A stretch of 49,712 nucleotides of DNA from CALXSC01 sp035470525. GTDB lineage: Bacteria; Pseudomonadota; Alphaproteobacteria; Rickettsiales; UBA1997. This document shows, piece after piece, positions 9,501 to 18,462 of this stretch; within the stretch, counting starts at the first letter, position 1, and every line of letters starts with the position of its first letter. Both the position numbers and the translations under genes were made by a program. The DNA is taken from NCBI GenBank assembly GCA_035470525.1, contig DATIQT010000036.1, positions 1 to 49,712 on the forward strand. The letters run 5' to 3'. The notes under the pieces are model-generated. The model did no database searches. It was not told the origin of the DNA and saw only the letters and a list, made by a program, of their open reading frames with translations.

Positions 9501-12500
9501 TGTAGTAGCGGCTGAACTTTCATTACCACTTGTATCATAAGTAACATTTTCAACACCATAACCAATCAAAGTTTTAGCTAACCTATCTGATATAGTTTGA
9601 ATAGTCTTAGTAGTTTCACTGTTTGATGTTATACTAACAACTGGTATATAATTCTTTATTGCAAAATTAGAACCAGCTGGAGCGTAACCTTGTAAACAAT
9701 ATAAAGCGCTTCTCTGTTCCAACTCATCGCCATAATCATTTTCTAAATCATTTGCAAGATCTGTATCACTCATACCATAAGTACCTTTCTTGTACTTTTT
9801 CCAAGTTGCAAAACCATTAGATTTACCTTCAGTATTAACAGAATCATCGCTTTCTTCTGTTGCATTAGCAGATTCTTCAACCTCTTCATCTGTTGGAGAT
9901 TCACTATCGGTAATGGCTGCACAACTATATCTTTCACAACCAGTTCCTTCTACTAATTCAAATTTACTATAAACTTGACCAAATTTATCAGTTTCTGTTT
10001 CACAACTTGCTAAAGGTGTTGTATTATATTTTGTTTTCCAAAAACCATTACATGTACCATACTGCAAATATTTATCACATTCACAATCTTCATCAGTAGA
10101 TAAACATGTTTGACCTTTTGTAGTAGAATTGGTGCTATAACATCTTTTACTTAATAAACAAAAATCATCTGGTAAATCATCACTAGAATCACTATCATTC
10201 TTTTTACAATCAGTAGTCTTATCAAATTCAGCATGACCATAATTATCAATATAGTATTTTCCAAATACGATTTGATTTGTCCTCCAAATATTACTCTTAT
10301 AATCAGTTTTAATTGTAGATAAAAGTTCACCATCACCACCATCATAATACACTTTATTTTCATTGTAATATTTTATAGGGTCACAAAAATCAACGTGCAT
10401 TAAATCAACACACAATCCCATTTCTCTTGCAGTTGATTTTCTAATAACGGTTCCAGATGTACTACTTGCTGAAGAACTAACGGTTGTACAATTACAAGAA
10501 TACATAGGTATTCCTTCGGAATCTAAAACTGATAAATTAGCATTAAATCCAGGCAAGAAACAAGCTTCCGGTAAAGTTAAACAGCTATCTCCACTACAAC
10601 TACAATCAACTTCTTTTATACATCCATAGCTTCCACAAGTGCAAGAACTACTTCCATCTAGACATTCGCAACCATCACTACCTGCAGTACTACAAAATTC
10701 ATAATAACCTGTTTTTCTGCAATCCGAGTTCTTCTTACTATCATTATCAAGTATACATTTTCCAGCAACACCATCAACAGAAGGTAAAGCTTCAACATAA
10801 GTTTGATAATCTTCAAAACCCTCACTTACACACATTTGATTATAAGCACCATTAGCTGTATTGTTAGCTTTTACCTTAATAAAAGTACTATCATTTTTAT
10901 TTTGAACAAATTTTTCACCACCATTTTGAGTATTACAATAAGTCTCAATAGTATTTTCACATAATTCAATATTACCTTCTAAATCACTTAATTCTTCATC
11001 TGTTGTAGTGCTTAAATCTTTCTTTTCATTATATTCTTTCTGATAAAAAATACATGAATAATTTATTTTACTACAATATGAATCTTCTAGAAAAATACGG
11101 AAACCTTGTGCATAAACATAAATTGAAGAAAGTAAATTTTTAGTATCATTAATTTCATCATAAAAAGTAATAAATTTACTATCATCATCTAAATCTAAAG
11201 CGGTAGTAACGTCAGTTAAATCTTCTTCATGGAAATAAGCATTAACTAAAGGTGAAGTGATATTTACATTATATGGTTTAATAACAAAATTACTAATTTC
11301 TGGATTTACTCTATTTAAACATTTTATTTGTTGCTCAGTTCCACTAGTTAGGACTTGATATAAACAAACTCTAGCAGAAGGTGCAGGATAGTATTTACTA
11401 GTTTTTCTAAATACATAATTTGCCGTAATATCTTCACCATTAAATTCTGTAGTCATAGAACCAGTTATTTCGGTAGCAGCAAAAGGTATAGTTGCTGTAC
11501 TTGTTTCTTCATCGTATTTTGCTACTATAGATGGTCTAAAGAAATCAAGTTCAATATTATCAGCATCAGCATTAGCATAAATAGTATAAGAAACATCTTC
11601 ATATTGTCTAAAAGAATATAAAGTTAATAATGGTAAGAATAAATCAGGAGTATTCTCACTGGTAGCATATTTATAAAAATATTGAGGGTGTATCGGTATA
11701 TCAACCTTGAAAGCTTGCATTTCCCTTACAAAACTATCATTTTTATCATAATAACCTCTGCAATTATCTAAAGCACCTATAGTACAAAAAGTTGAACTTA
11801 TTTGCTGATTGTTTCCTTGATATTGTACAATATCCCAAGTAATCCAATTTGAACTTGTATCGCTAATAGTTGGATTTTCTCCATTATTAATTTTGTAACT
11901 ACTACAGTAAGGATGAACTTCTCCTCTTTCTTCAGCTGTTTGCTCATTATCATCTTTATAACACCAAGTATCAGCTGAAGCTATAGTAGGTTCTTCTACA
12001 TTTTCACTATCTTTTGCATAATCAACTAATTTTTGACAATTCCATATGTTAAATAAATATTCACCAAAAATATCTTCGTCGGTAATTTCACCATCACAAT
12101 TATAATCCGTTAAGCTATTATCATCAAATAAACTATATTCATCTAATCTTCCTCTAAAAGTTCCACCTATAGTACTTTCATTATCACCTGCAGTATTATA
12201 ACTGTCTTGTGTATCGCCTCTTCTTATACTAGACATATTACCAATATAACTACCACCACTACTACAACCAGCGTCTTGTACATCTAAAAATACATAAACT
12301 CTTCTATCTATCATTGTTAAACGAAATCTTAAAGCACTATCAGATAAAGAACTTTTTGAAAATACTTTATAACAATTTTCACCACTTTTACCTTCTCTAA
12401 CATCTTCTAAGCTACAACTTTCACCTTCTTCTAATTTAAGACTTACACATCTATCTATACCACACCATTGATATTTACAGGTTCCAAATGCACAATCAAC

Positions 12501-14540
12501 TCTGCATTCTCTATTACCGCAAACACCAAGTTCACCAGTATTTTTTTGTCTTAAACATGCTCTTACAGAAACTGTAGAAATATTTGCTTCATCATCTTTC
12601 CATTCATATGTAGGTTCACCTCTTATATAATAACTATCCCAATAAGGAGCATTACAAATATAACCATTGTTTCCGCACAAATATTCTCTTCCTTTACCTT
12701 TTACCCCAAGACTAGACTTATCGCATAAAGGTAATATATGTGGTAGAACTCCAGATTTTGTCACTCTCCAAAATCCATTATAATACCTTCCATAAGTATA
12801 AGTAATTAACAAAATTTTCTTTGTATAACTCTCAAATTTTTTAAAACCAGAACTATCAGTACACATATTATCTCTATCGGTACTACTTAAATCATCTTTA
12901 AAATAATCTTCAACACTTTTAGGTCTTTCATTAGGATAATCATTTATACCTCTCAAAGTCCTTCTAATTATAACTCTATCAGTTTCACATGTATCATTTC
13001 CATCACTATCTTGATTATCACTAGGACAGATTTCAGTAGCTGGATTAGGTGGAACCGGTTTATAAAAATAGGACAAAGTTTCATCTCCATCAGTAGTGTC
13101 TTCAGTATCTTCATCTGTGTCAATACAAACTTCATAACTGGAATCAGCTCCGCAATCATAAGTCTTATAACAATAATATTTTGAATTAGATAGATAGCAA
13201 CTTGTTTGTTCTGATAAACCGTAATCAGTAGGATCTGTAATACTAGTGAAATTAACATCAAAACCCGTATATTTATCACAGCTACTATTTAAAGTGCTTG
13301 CATTAGTACATTCTAGATTAGTAATGAACCTAGCAGTTGTACAACTAAGTGCGGAGCAACTAGTGTCTTTTAAAGGGTTACTTAAGGGATCGGAAGATGT
13401 ATTTTCAAGTACATATTGTTCATAATTCTTCAAATAACTGCTACTTCTGTCATAAAATAAATAATAGTTTGTATCGCAAGATAAACTTTGACCACTAGAA
13501 ATAGGGCATTGATGCAAAACACATTCATAATTACCTTCTTCATCATCACTACTACCTAATGCTTTACCATACTTCCATAAAAATTCAAGAGCATCTTCAT
13601 CTTCAAATTCATGACAATATACATATTCATCATCATAGCCATCAGAACTAGGGTCATAATATTTAACCTTAGTTCCTGTATTCATTGTTATAGTCCCAGT
13701 ATATTTGTGTGGTTCACAGAATTTATACAAAAGTATACCGTCATAATCAGTAGTTTCAGCATCATATGCTAAATTACCATCACTATCAGTGGAGAAATTA
13801 GTAGAATAATCTATTGCTTCAAATTCTTCAGTAGTTAAATCAAGACAGCTTTTTAAAAAACAATTTTGGTTAGAACCAGTTTTACCATTATGTCCTGTTG
13901 TAAAATAAAATGCAGCTGGTTCATCTGCATTCTTAACTGTAGTTCCGTCCGCTAAATAAACCGTAGTTCCGCTAAAAATTAAAGGAGTTAACTTAATTTT
14001 TAAACATTTAGAACCACTATTTATAGACTTTGCCGTAACAATTTCGGATAGAGAACCTTCGGAAGTTATACCACTATTTATAGTATTAGAAGATTCAGCA
14101 GAACAACTATCAGAATCACTCATATTAATAGTACTTACGATTACTTTGTATTTTACATCGCTATTATCACCACTCACTACTGATGTTACGTAATAATCAC
14201 TATCATCTATACCTTTTAAATCACTAGAACTTGTTATTGAAACAACGGTATCATCAAAATCATTTAAACTTTCACATTCACCTCTACATCTATCAAAACC
14301 AGTAGCTTTAATAATCGGATATTCAATATCAGAACAATACCTTTTTTTTAAACAAGCATGATTAATTGCACTAGGCGTGTCAGGATAATCATTCCAATCA
14401 GTCGCACAACTGCTATTGTAAGGTAAATAAACACCTTCAGTACTTGCTAAACAAGTACTGAAAAATGCATAAAACAAAACTACCCATGTTAAAAAAATAC
14501 ACGCTTTTGAAAATAAAAACAAATCATTATCTTTATTCAT
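6573..14540 (-). CDS. Giant secreted cysteine-rich protein, function unknown
   Basis: This single uninterrupted frame encodes 2,655 residues. A hydrophobic N-terminal segment (about residues 11-32, ending CLAS-TEG) looks like a Sec signal peptide. The mature part is rich in Ser, Thr, Asp, Asn and Tyr, with roughly one Cys per 20 residues, so an oxidising periplasmic or extracellular location with many disulfides is likely. A dense Cys knot lies around residues 1283-1330. From about residue 2010 to 2510, repeating units of the form C...C..GY...C....GxW....G.C resemble Sushi/CCP modules. Three EF-hand or dockerin-like loops are visible: DYNCDGEITDED (from D812), DTNSDEKLQNHE (from D1985) and DNDGDEITDKD (from D2532). 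No LPXTG motif, beta-barrel or C-terminal membrane anchor is seen. It follows a 69-residue gene by 24 bp. I do not recognise the family; an adhesin or surface-layer role is only a guess. Confidence 0.85.
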   Translation of the reverse strand: MNKDNDLFLFSKACIFLTWVVLFYAFFSTCLASTEGVYLPYNSSCATDWNDYPDTPSAINHACLKKRYCSDIEYPIIKATGFDRCRGECESLNDFDDTVVSITSSSDLKGIDDSDYYVTSVVSGDNSDVKYKVIVSTINMSDSDSCSAESSNTINSGITSEGSLSEIVTAKSINSGSKCLKIKLTPLIFSGTTVYLADGTTVKNADEPAAFYFTTGHNGKTGSNQNCFLKSCLDLTTEEFEAIDYSTNFSTDSDGNLAYDAETTDYDGILLYKFCEPHKYTGTITMNTGTKVKYYDPSSDGYDDEYVYCHEFEDEDALEFLWKYGKALGSSDDEEGNYECVLHQCPISSGQSLSCDTNYYLFYDRSSSYLKNYEQYVLENTSSDPLSNPLKDTSCSALSCTTARFITNLECTNASTLNSSCDKYTGFDVNFTSITDPTDYGLSEQTSCYLSNSKYYCYKTYDCGADSSYEVCIDTDEDTEDTTDGDETLSYFYKPVPPNPATEICPSDNQDSDGNDTCETDRVIIRRTLRGINDYPNERPKSVEDYFKDDLSSTDRDNMCTDSSGFKKFESYTKKILLITYTYGRYYNGFWRVTKSGVLPHILPLCDKSSLGVKGKGREYLCGNNGYICNAPYWDSYYIRGEPTYEWKDDEANISTVSVRACLRQKNTGELGVCGNRECRVDCAFGTCKYQWCGIDRCVSLKLEEGESCSLEDVREGKSGENCYKVFSKSSLSDSALRFRLTMIDRRVYVFLDVQDAGCSSGGSYIGNMSSIRRGDTQDSYNTAGDNESTIGGTFRGRLDEYSLFDDNSLTDYNCDGEITDEDIFGEYLFNIWNCQKLVDYAKDSENVEEPTIASADTWCYKDDNEQTAEERGEVHPYCSSYKINNGENPTISDTSSNWITWDIVQYQGNNQQISSTFCTIGALDNCRGYYDKNDSFVREMQAFKVDIPIHPQYFYKYATSENTPDLFLPLLTLYSFRQYEDVSYTIYANADADNIELDFFRPSIVAKYDEETSTATIPFAATEITGSMTTEFNGEDITANYVFRKTSKYYPAPSARVCLYQVLTSGTEQQIKCLNRVNPEISNFVIKPYNVNITSPLVNAYFHEEDLTDVTTALDLDDDSKFITFYDEINDTKNLLSSIYVYAQGFRIFLEDSYCSKINYSCIFYQKEYNEKKDLSTTTDEELSDLEGNIELCENTIETYCNTQNGGEKFVQNKNDSTFIKVKANNTANGAYNQMCVSEGFEDYQTYVEALPSVDGVAGKCILDNDSKKNSDCRKTGYYEFCSTAGSDGCECLDGSSSCTCGSYGCIKEVDCSCSGDSCLTLPEACFLPGFNANLSVLDSEGIPMYSCNCTTVSSSASSTSGTVIRKSTAREMGLCVDLMHVDFCDPIKYYNENKVYYDGGDGELLSTIKTDYKSNIWRTNQIVFGKYYIDNYGHAEFDKTTDCKKNDSDSSDDLPDDFCLLSKRCYSTNSTTKGQTCLSTDEDCECDKYLQYGTCNGFWKTKYNTTPLASCETETDKFGQVYSKFELVEGTGCERYSCAAITDSESPTDEEVEESANATEESDDSVNTEGKSNGFATWKKYKKGTYGMSDTDLANDLENDYGDELEQRSALYCLQGYAPAGSNFAIKNYIPVVSITSNSETTKTIQTISDRLAKTLIGYGVENVTYDTSGNESSAATTTDISNYKEFVSKTGYTAREHLPVRYCSQLGNWMSMNDIYTEFGVNPYYTSDEVFHSPGTESDGFLSDDIKTTYSIPTARENTYGDTIDYSERFCERLYCQTITEDDVGLLSIEDSEPDANSGLTYTLSETDTSDFGLDTIDTSNNVAYPNNETSWSKNSSCVSQTPSGNYNNYPEDTTNCSDTRGYSMVNNKYTIWRHAGGATWSETPSPRSDDVSDDVEGTCLETKNFYPSGVVFLSSFDNQYNTIDFSDATYFDIKNISFKNGSDNEVNPTRTCSKWGQWSEINNRCEVACEAVDVFRTNFVDTNSDEKLQNHEITKFYKIPHYRGDYYITNSTTGITYGDEYTGGAKWPRAVVSDDGEYVVGECDATVGEGYTSVGFPTSGVQFMRNGTDTTYSGAPYRKCLADGTWGPVINPCINFKTCPDINISNSDIFSSTNIDSEKNVVLLSGGSITYQETSSSVEVSSDCSDNPNYESGTVIESCNVSTGKWMNDLSGSCVLKTCDHAIYGFMNTSSSLYVVNYLKSTNQITNLYYPTDSGLTGSLSLSYDGNTYGYIDNSFEVSCPTGYYYNDALSANITNINDTTSKIKYTCSLNSSNNTVWNRTGECVPAVCKFSSLNMSNLGLTGRSSITKPTIANYSSGGNYYAKAGQSSYTPLKYAAGITGTSYTYIGNITVDGTYVPTAYGDADYATSGTILKVDLPCATGYTFNSTNGTDTTPTVEIKCTSDSITGSTGVWSATTNGTCDIIQCSTFDHSQYNGSFTLSQNGTCGDGTSSILCPGATYTLAYCDSGYTKDTTSGSTLTVTCNDEGEWEESGDAWCGADCAIQSVTRYVVDTAWLGSCSSSYMAIKDNDGDEITDKDASDIVTSCNTIASIANDDNEIRVTTRYCADDDKTEVKSSSFSITRKFLSANHGSYSNFTFFYHPDVEKYKDRRYGTKFFYKCEDGSFVFKYAITSRGVNNEDICPNPSTLWGD

Positions 14541-14564
14541 AAGTAGCTCTTTTTCAATAAATAA

Positions 14565-14774
14565 CTACTTATCTGAAACTGGTATATCGTCCCAAACAAC
14601 TGGTTTACCATTTGAATCAAGTATAATTTCAGTAGTTTTAGCATACTTAGCTGATATATATTTACCAAGACCAGCATAGCTACCAATATACTTTATAGGT
14701 TCTATTTCTTTTCCATTCCAAAATTTCTTTCCACCTGCTAAACCTTTATTTTTCGGGTTGTTTTTTGTTGCCAT
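14565..14774 (-). CDS. Small basic hypothetical protein upstream of the giant gene
   Basis: The protein has 69 residues and is basic and glycine-rich in the first half (AGGKKFWNGKEIEPIKYIG), with a short C-terminal part ending GKPVVWDDIPVSDK. It has no signal peptide or membrane segment. A good ribosome-binding site (AAGGAA, a few bases before the ATG) supports it as a real gene. It is the first gene of an apparent two-gene unit with the giant secreted protein, 24 bp downstream, which suggests joint expression. I do not recognise a family. Confidence 0.65.
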   Translation of the reverse strand: MATKNNPKNKGLAGGKKFWNGKEIEPIKYIGSYAGLGKYISAKYAKTTEIILDSNGKPVVWDDIPVSDK

Positions 14775-14963
14775 TTTGTTCCTTAATATTTCTTATTAGA
14801 GCAATATAGATTAAATTTTACATATTAATTTTATTTTTTCAAGAAAAAAAATCAAAATCAACGTCATATTTATCAACTTTTCTTATTCAATTATGACTTT
14901 TAACTAGATTTTTTATTTTTTATTTATACAATATCTTCTTGTAATAAAAAATATAATCGAAAC

Positions 14964-16631
14964 ATGCAAAATGACAATTACAATAAAAGAATCTTGGTAG
15001 CAACTTTATTGTCAACGGCGTTAATAGTATTATGGATCAAATATTATGGTACAAAAACCATACCACAAGAAGAACTTAAAAATGATGTTAAAGAAGAACA
15101 AGTTGTTAAAGTAGAAGAAGAAAAAAATATTGTAAAACCTGAAGAAGTTATTGAAATTGTTGAACCAATAGATAATGCAGAGAAAGTAAATATAGAAACT
15201 GAAAATTTACAAGGAAGCATTAATTTAAAAGGACTTACTTTTAATAATTTAATTTTGAAGAAATATAATGAAGAAATTGATTCCGAAGAGAAGATTAAAT
15301 TATTAGATAATGATTACTTTGTTGGTTTTGGTTGGGAAAGTGAAGATAAAAATGTAGATTTACCTAATAAAGATACGGTGTGGCAAGCAAATCAAAAAAT
15401 ATTAATGCTTAATAACCCACTTACATTGTCTTATAAAAATAAAGATGGTTTAGTTTTTAAGATAATTATTTCAGTGGATTCAAATTATATGTTTAGATTT
15501 AAACAAGAAATAATAAATCCTACAGAAAGTACTTTTAATATAAGGACAAAAAATATTATTAGCAGAAAAATGCCAGCTTTAGATAGAAAAGTTAGTGTTC
15601 ATCAAGGATTTATTGGTGCTTTTAATAGAACTATTGAAGAAATAAAATATGGAAAATTAGAAAAGAAAAAATTTGATTTTAAAAATGGTTTTAGTTGGGC
15701 TGGTTTTACAGATAAGTATTGGTTAGTTGCTTTTACACAAAATGGAAATAGTAAAAATATTGTTGATGTTACAACAGAATACACAAATGAAAATTTTATA
15801 ATTACCTTTAAAAGTAATAATATAATAATTAATTCAAAAGAAAAAGTTGAGTCAGAAGATTTGTTATTTGCAGGTCCAAAAATATTAAATCTTTTAGATG
15901 AATATGCTTTTCAATATGACTTAAGTTTATTTGATAGAGCGGTTGATTTTGGTTGGTTCTATTTTTTAACTAAACCGATTTATATAGTCTTAAAAATGTT
16001 TTATACATTTTTAGGAAATTTTGGTATGGCAATTTTATTATTAACATTAGTTGTTAAAACAATAATGTTTCCATTCACAAAAAAATCTTTTGTATCTATG
16101 GCTAAAATTAAGCAAATCCAACCTAAAATAGAAAATATAAAAGCAAGATGTTCTAATGATAAATTGAGAATGAATAAAGAAATAATGGAACTATATAAAA
16201 GAGAAAATGTTAGTCCGCTTTCTGGTTGTCTTCCTATGTTAGTTCAAATACCGGTATTTTTTGCTTTATATAAGGTTTTAGCAATTTCAATAGATATGAG
16301 ACAGGCACCATTTTTTGGGTATATAAAAAACTTAGCAGATAAAGATCCTACAACAATTTGGAATTTATTTGGTTTATTGCCTTATAATGTGAATTTTATA
16401 CAAATAGGATTTTTGCCATGTTTGATGTCTTTAACAATGTGGTTACAACAAAAGATGTCATCTAATACAGGTGGAAATCAGGAGACACAAACAGCTATAA
16501 AATTAATGCCTATTATATTCTTGTTTTTATTTGCTGGTATGCCTGCTGGATTGTTGGTTTACTGGACATTTAGCAATATAATCAGCATAGGTCAACAATA
16601 TTATGTTGAGAGAAAAATAAAAACAAAATAA
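14964..16631 (+). CDS. yidC: YidC, inner-membrane protein insertase
   Basis: The protein has 555 residues, the typical Gram-negative YidC/Oxa1 architecture. There is one N-terminal membrane helix (about residues 9-26), an acidic linker, a large periplasmic beta domain (about 50-330) and a C-terminal five-helix 60-kDa inner-membrane-protein domain containing GMAILLLTLVVKTIMFPF and PLSGCLPMLVQIPVFFALYK. The positive charge in the membrane groove that receives substrates is Lys365 here, where E. coli has Arg366. YidC inserts and folds membrane proteins alone or with SecYEG. The usual rpmH-rnpA-yidC neighbourhood is missing, and engB lies about 18 kb away. Confidence 0.95.
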   Translation: MQNDNYNKRILVATLLSTALIVLWIKYYGTKTIPQEELKNDVKEEQVVKVEEEKNIVKPEEVIEIVEPIDNAEKVNIETENLQGSINLKGLTFNNLILKKYNEEIDSEEKIKLLDNDYFVGFGWESEDKNVDLPNKDTVWQANQKILMLNNPLTLSYKNKDGLVFKIIISVDSNYMFRFKQEIINPTESTFNIRTKNIISRKMPALDRKVSVHQGFIGAFNRTIEEIKYGKLEKKKFDFKNGFSWAGFTDKYWLVAFTQNGNSKNIVDVTTEYTNENFIITFKSNNIIINSKEKVESEDLLFAGPKILNLLDEYAFQYDLSLFDRAVDFGWFYFLTKPIYIVLKMFYTFLGNFGMAILLLTLVVKTIMFPFTKKSFVSMAKIKQIQPKIENIKARCSNDKLRMNKEIMELYKRENVSPLSGCLPMLVQIPVFFALYKVLAISIDMRQAPFFGYIKNLADKDPTTIWNLFGLLPYNVNFIQIGFLPCLMSLTMWLQQKMSSNTGGNQETQTAIKLMPIIFLFLFAGMPAGLLVYWTFSNIISIGQQYYVERKIKTK

Positions 16632-16652
16632 ACCCATATTTTAAACTTTATA

Positions 16653-16690
16653 TTTTATGGTGTTGGGTTTCTTAATCCAATACCATAAAA
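16653..16690 (+). terminator. Hairpin after yidC
   Basis: TTTTATGGTGTTGG pairs with CCAATACCATAAAA over 14 positions with one G-T pair around a 10-base loop, about 20 bp after the yidC stop. No clean U run follows, so termination efficiency is uncertain. Confidence 0.45.
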
Positions 16691-16783
16691 GTGTGTTATT
16701 CCCTGTTATATTAATGTAGTTGTACTTGATTTTTATAATAAATAATATAAATCTATTTTAGTAAGTGAAAATACTAAAGAAGT

Positions 16784-17020
16784 ATGGTAAAAAGTAAAAA
16801 CAATACAGAAACAGATATAACAAAATTAAAGTTAAATTCTAAAAGTATTAGAGCACTAAGTAATCTATTAAAATTATTTGGAAAATCAGTAAATTTAAGA
16901 AAACTAGAAATGTTATTTTCTAAGAATTCGTTGAGTCAGTTAGGAAAAGAAGGAATTGAAGCAAAAAAACTTAATCAATCTCAATCTCAAAAAAATAAAT
17001 CACAAGGTCTAAAATTTTAA
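16784..17020 (+). CDS. Small basic hypothetical protein
   Basis: The protein has 78 residues and is rich in Lys, Asn, Ser and Leu. A predicted helical middle (SIRALSNLLKLFGKSVNLRKLEML) is followed by a low-complexity Gln/Ser/Lys tail. No signal peptide or known motif is seen. It lies about 150 bp past yidC and converges with the HlyD-type gene, the two stops being 3 bp apart. In DNA this AT-rich a short frame can be chance, so its status is uncertain. Confidence 0.4.
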   Translation: MVKSKNNTETDITKLKLNSKSIRALSNLLKLFGKSVNLRKLEMLFSKNSLSQLGKEGIEAKKLNQSQSQKNKSQGLKF

Positions 17021-17023
17021 AGA

Positions 17024-17974
17024 TTAATAGTTATTATTTAATCTTATATAACCATCGCCAGGCATACCAGGCTTTGCTTCTCTTAAAGAGTTGTCATGTA
17101 AAGTTAGTTTGATTCTAAAAACTAACTTTTCTCTTTCTTTTTGTGTTTCAACTTCTTTTGGTGTAAATTCAGCATTTTCAGCTATAAATGTAACTTTAGC
17201 ATCAAATATTTTGTCTGGATAAGCATCTAATTTGATTTTTGCTTCTTCCCCAAGTTTAATTTGTCCGGCTTTTTCAGAAGGCATATAAATAGTCATATAT
17301 AACTCATCTGGATTATACATTATAAATAGTTTTCCACCAGCACTTAACATTTCACCATTTTCTACTAATTTATATAAAATCACTCCATCTGTTGGTGCAT
17401 AAATTTTCATATCATCTAAATTTATTTCCATAGATTTTATAGATGCTAATAATGATTTATGTGAAGCTTGAAGGGCTTTTTTATTAGCTTTTAAACTTAA
17501 TAATTTTGCTTCAAATTTTTCTAAATAATTGTTATTTCTATCAAGCTCTAATTGAGATGAAAATTTTTGTTTCATTAAAATTTTTGTTCTCTGTACTTCT
17601 TTTCTGTAAAAAGTGATATCACTGTTTGTTGCTTTAATTTCCGCATCAACAGAAGCAATATTTTTTAAAATTTCTTCAGATTTTGCTTTTTGTGCTTCTA
17701 TATCAGAACTAAGTGACCTACTATCCAAAACAGCAAGCAATTGTCCTTTGCTTACGACATCTCCTTCATCCGCATTAACTTCTGCAAGTCTTCCAGAAAA
17801 TTTTGTTGCTACCGCAACTTCTCTGGATTCAATTCTGCCATTACCTTTAATTAATTCATTTTTATTTCTAAAGAAAACATCTCTAATTATAAAAATACTT
17901 AAAATAATAACTGAAAGTAATGCTATAAAAATTAGTATGATTTTTTTAATACTATCTTTTTTATTATAATTCAT
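17024..17974 (-). CDS. HlyD/YbhG-type membrane fusion (periplasmic adaptor) protein
   Basis: The protein has 316 residues. One N-terminal membrane helix (about residues 10-30) is followed by the first lipoyl half (GRIESREVAVATKFSGRLAEV, then DEGDVVSKGQLLAVLD), a coiled-coil hairpin (about 90-180), the second lipoyl half (IYAPTDGVILYKLVENGE) and a beta-barrel domain. Such adaptors bridge an inner-membrane ABC or RND/MFS pump to an outer-membrane channel. In the YbhG/YhiI group the partner ABC ATPase and permease genes normally follow directly; here repeats and rpsA follow instead, so partners must be elsewhere or lost. Confidence 0.85.
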   Translation of the reverse strand: MNYNKKDSIKKIILIFIALLSVIILSIFIIRDVFFRNKNELIKGNGRIESREVAVATKFSGRLAEVNADEGDVVSKGQLLAVLDSRSLSSDIEAQKAKSEEILKNIASVDAEIKATNSDITFYRKEVQRTKILMKQKFSSQLELDRNNNYLEKFEAKLLSLKANKKALQASHKSLLASIKSMEINLDDMKIYAPTDGVILYKLVENGEMLSAGGKLFIMYNPDELYMTIYMPSEKAGQIKLGEEAKIKLDAYPDKIFDAKVTFIAENAEFTPKEVETQKEREKLVFRIKLTLHDNSLREAKPGMPGDGYIRLNNNY

Positions 17975-18067
17975 ATCAATATTTAATATAACAATTGTAA
18001 AAAGAATATAAATAATTTTTAAAAAAACAATTAAATTATAATAAGAATTTATTTGTTTAACCTCCTA

Positions 18068-18129
18068 GACACTGTTATCAAAGGTTTACAATTTTTAACA
18101 ATTAAATTATCATTTATATTTTGATTAAT
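18068..18129 (+). repeat. Truncated R3 element
   Basis: It starts GACACTGTTATCAAAGGTTT after a TA, and about the first 60 bases match the copy at 49510. At 18130 the match ends and an R2 terminus begins, so R3 was apparently truncated by R2 insertion or recombination. The rest of R3 does not resume after the R2 unit. Confidence 0.65.
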
Positions 18130-18130
18130 A

Positions 18131-18360
18131 TACCTCCTGCAAATAAAATTTGAACAATTTCAATACTTTGCAGTAAATCAAATTATAATTTTAAATAATT
18201 TTCCTCAAAATTCTTATTTCTGCTACAAAATACTTCGCTTTTTAAAAAATTTAATTTAGGTCAATGTATAAAAATACACCTCCCAATTAAATTTTTTAAA
18301 AAACTTGTCTTTTTTGTAGAAATTATTTTTTGAGGAAAAATTTTATTTGCAGGAGGTCTA
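18131..18360. mobile_element. R2 composite palindrome with terminal inverted repeats
   Basis: About 230 bp are bounded by ACCTCCTGCAAATAAAATTT at left and AAATTTTATTTGCAGGAGGT at right. The left 80 bp equal the R2 repeat. Inside, further inverted pairs occur (TTTTTTAAAAAATTTAATT with AATTAAATTTTTTAAAAAA; TTTCTGCTACAAAA with TTTTTTGTAGAAA), so the whole unit folds as one long imperfect hairpin. It has no ORF. This and the truncated R3 fill most of the geneless stretch 17975-18462. Confidence 0.65.
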
Positions 18361-18411
18361 TTAAAAAATCGTAAATTATTTGCACAACAGGTCTATTACA
18401 TAATCATAAAC

Positions 18412-18441
18412 ATAAAAGAAGAGACCATTTGGTCTCTTCCT
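18412..18441 (-). terminator. Rho-independent terminator of rpsA
   Basis: On the minus strand GAAGAGACCA and TGGTCTCTTC form a 10-bp stem followed by TTTTATG, about 25 bases after the rpsA stop. This is the clearest intrinsic terminator in the window. Confidence 0.8.
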
Positions 18442-18462
18442 TTAAACAATTAAATAACTTAA

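Noticed and set aside
9790..9972. Plus-strand and other frames inside the giant gene
   Set aside because: These are shadows of the long minus-strand frame with low-complexity translations.
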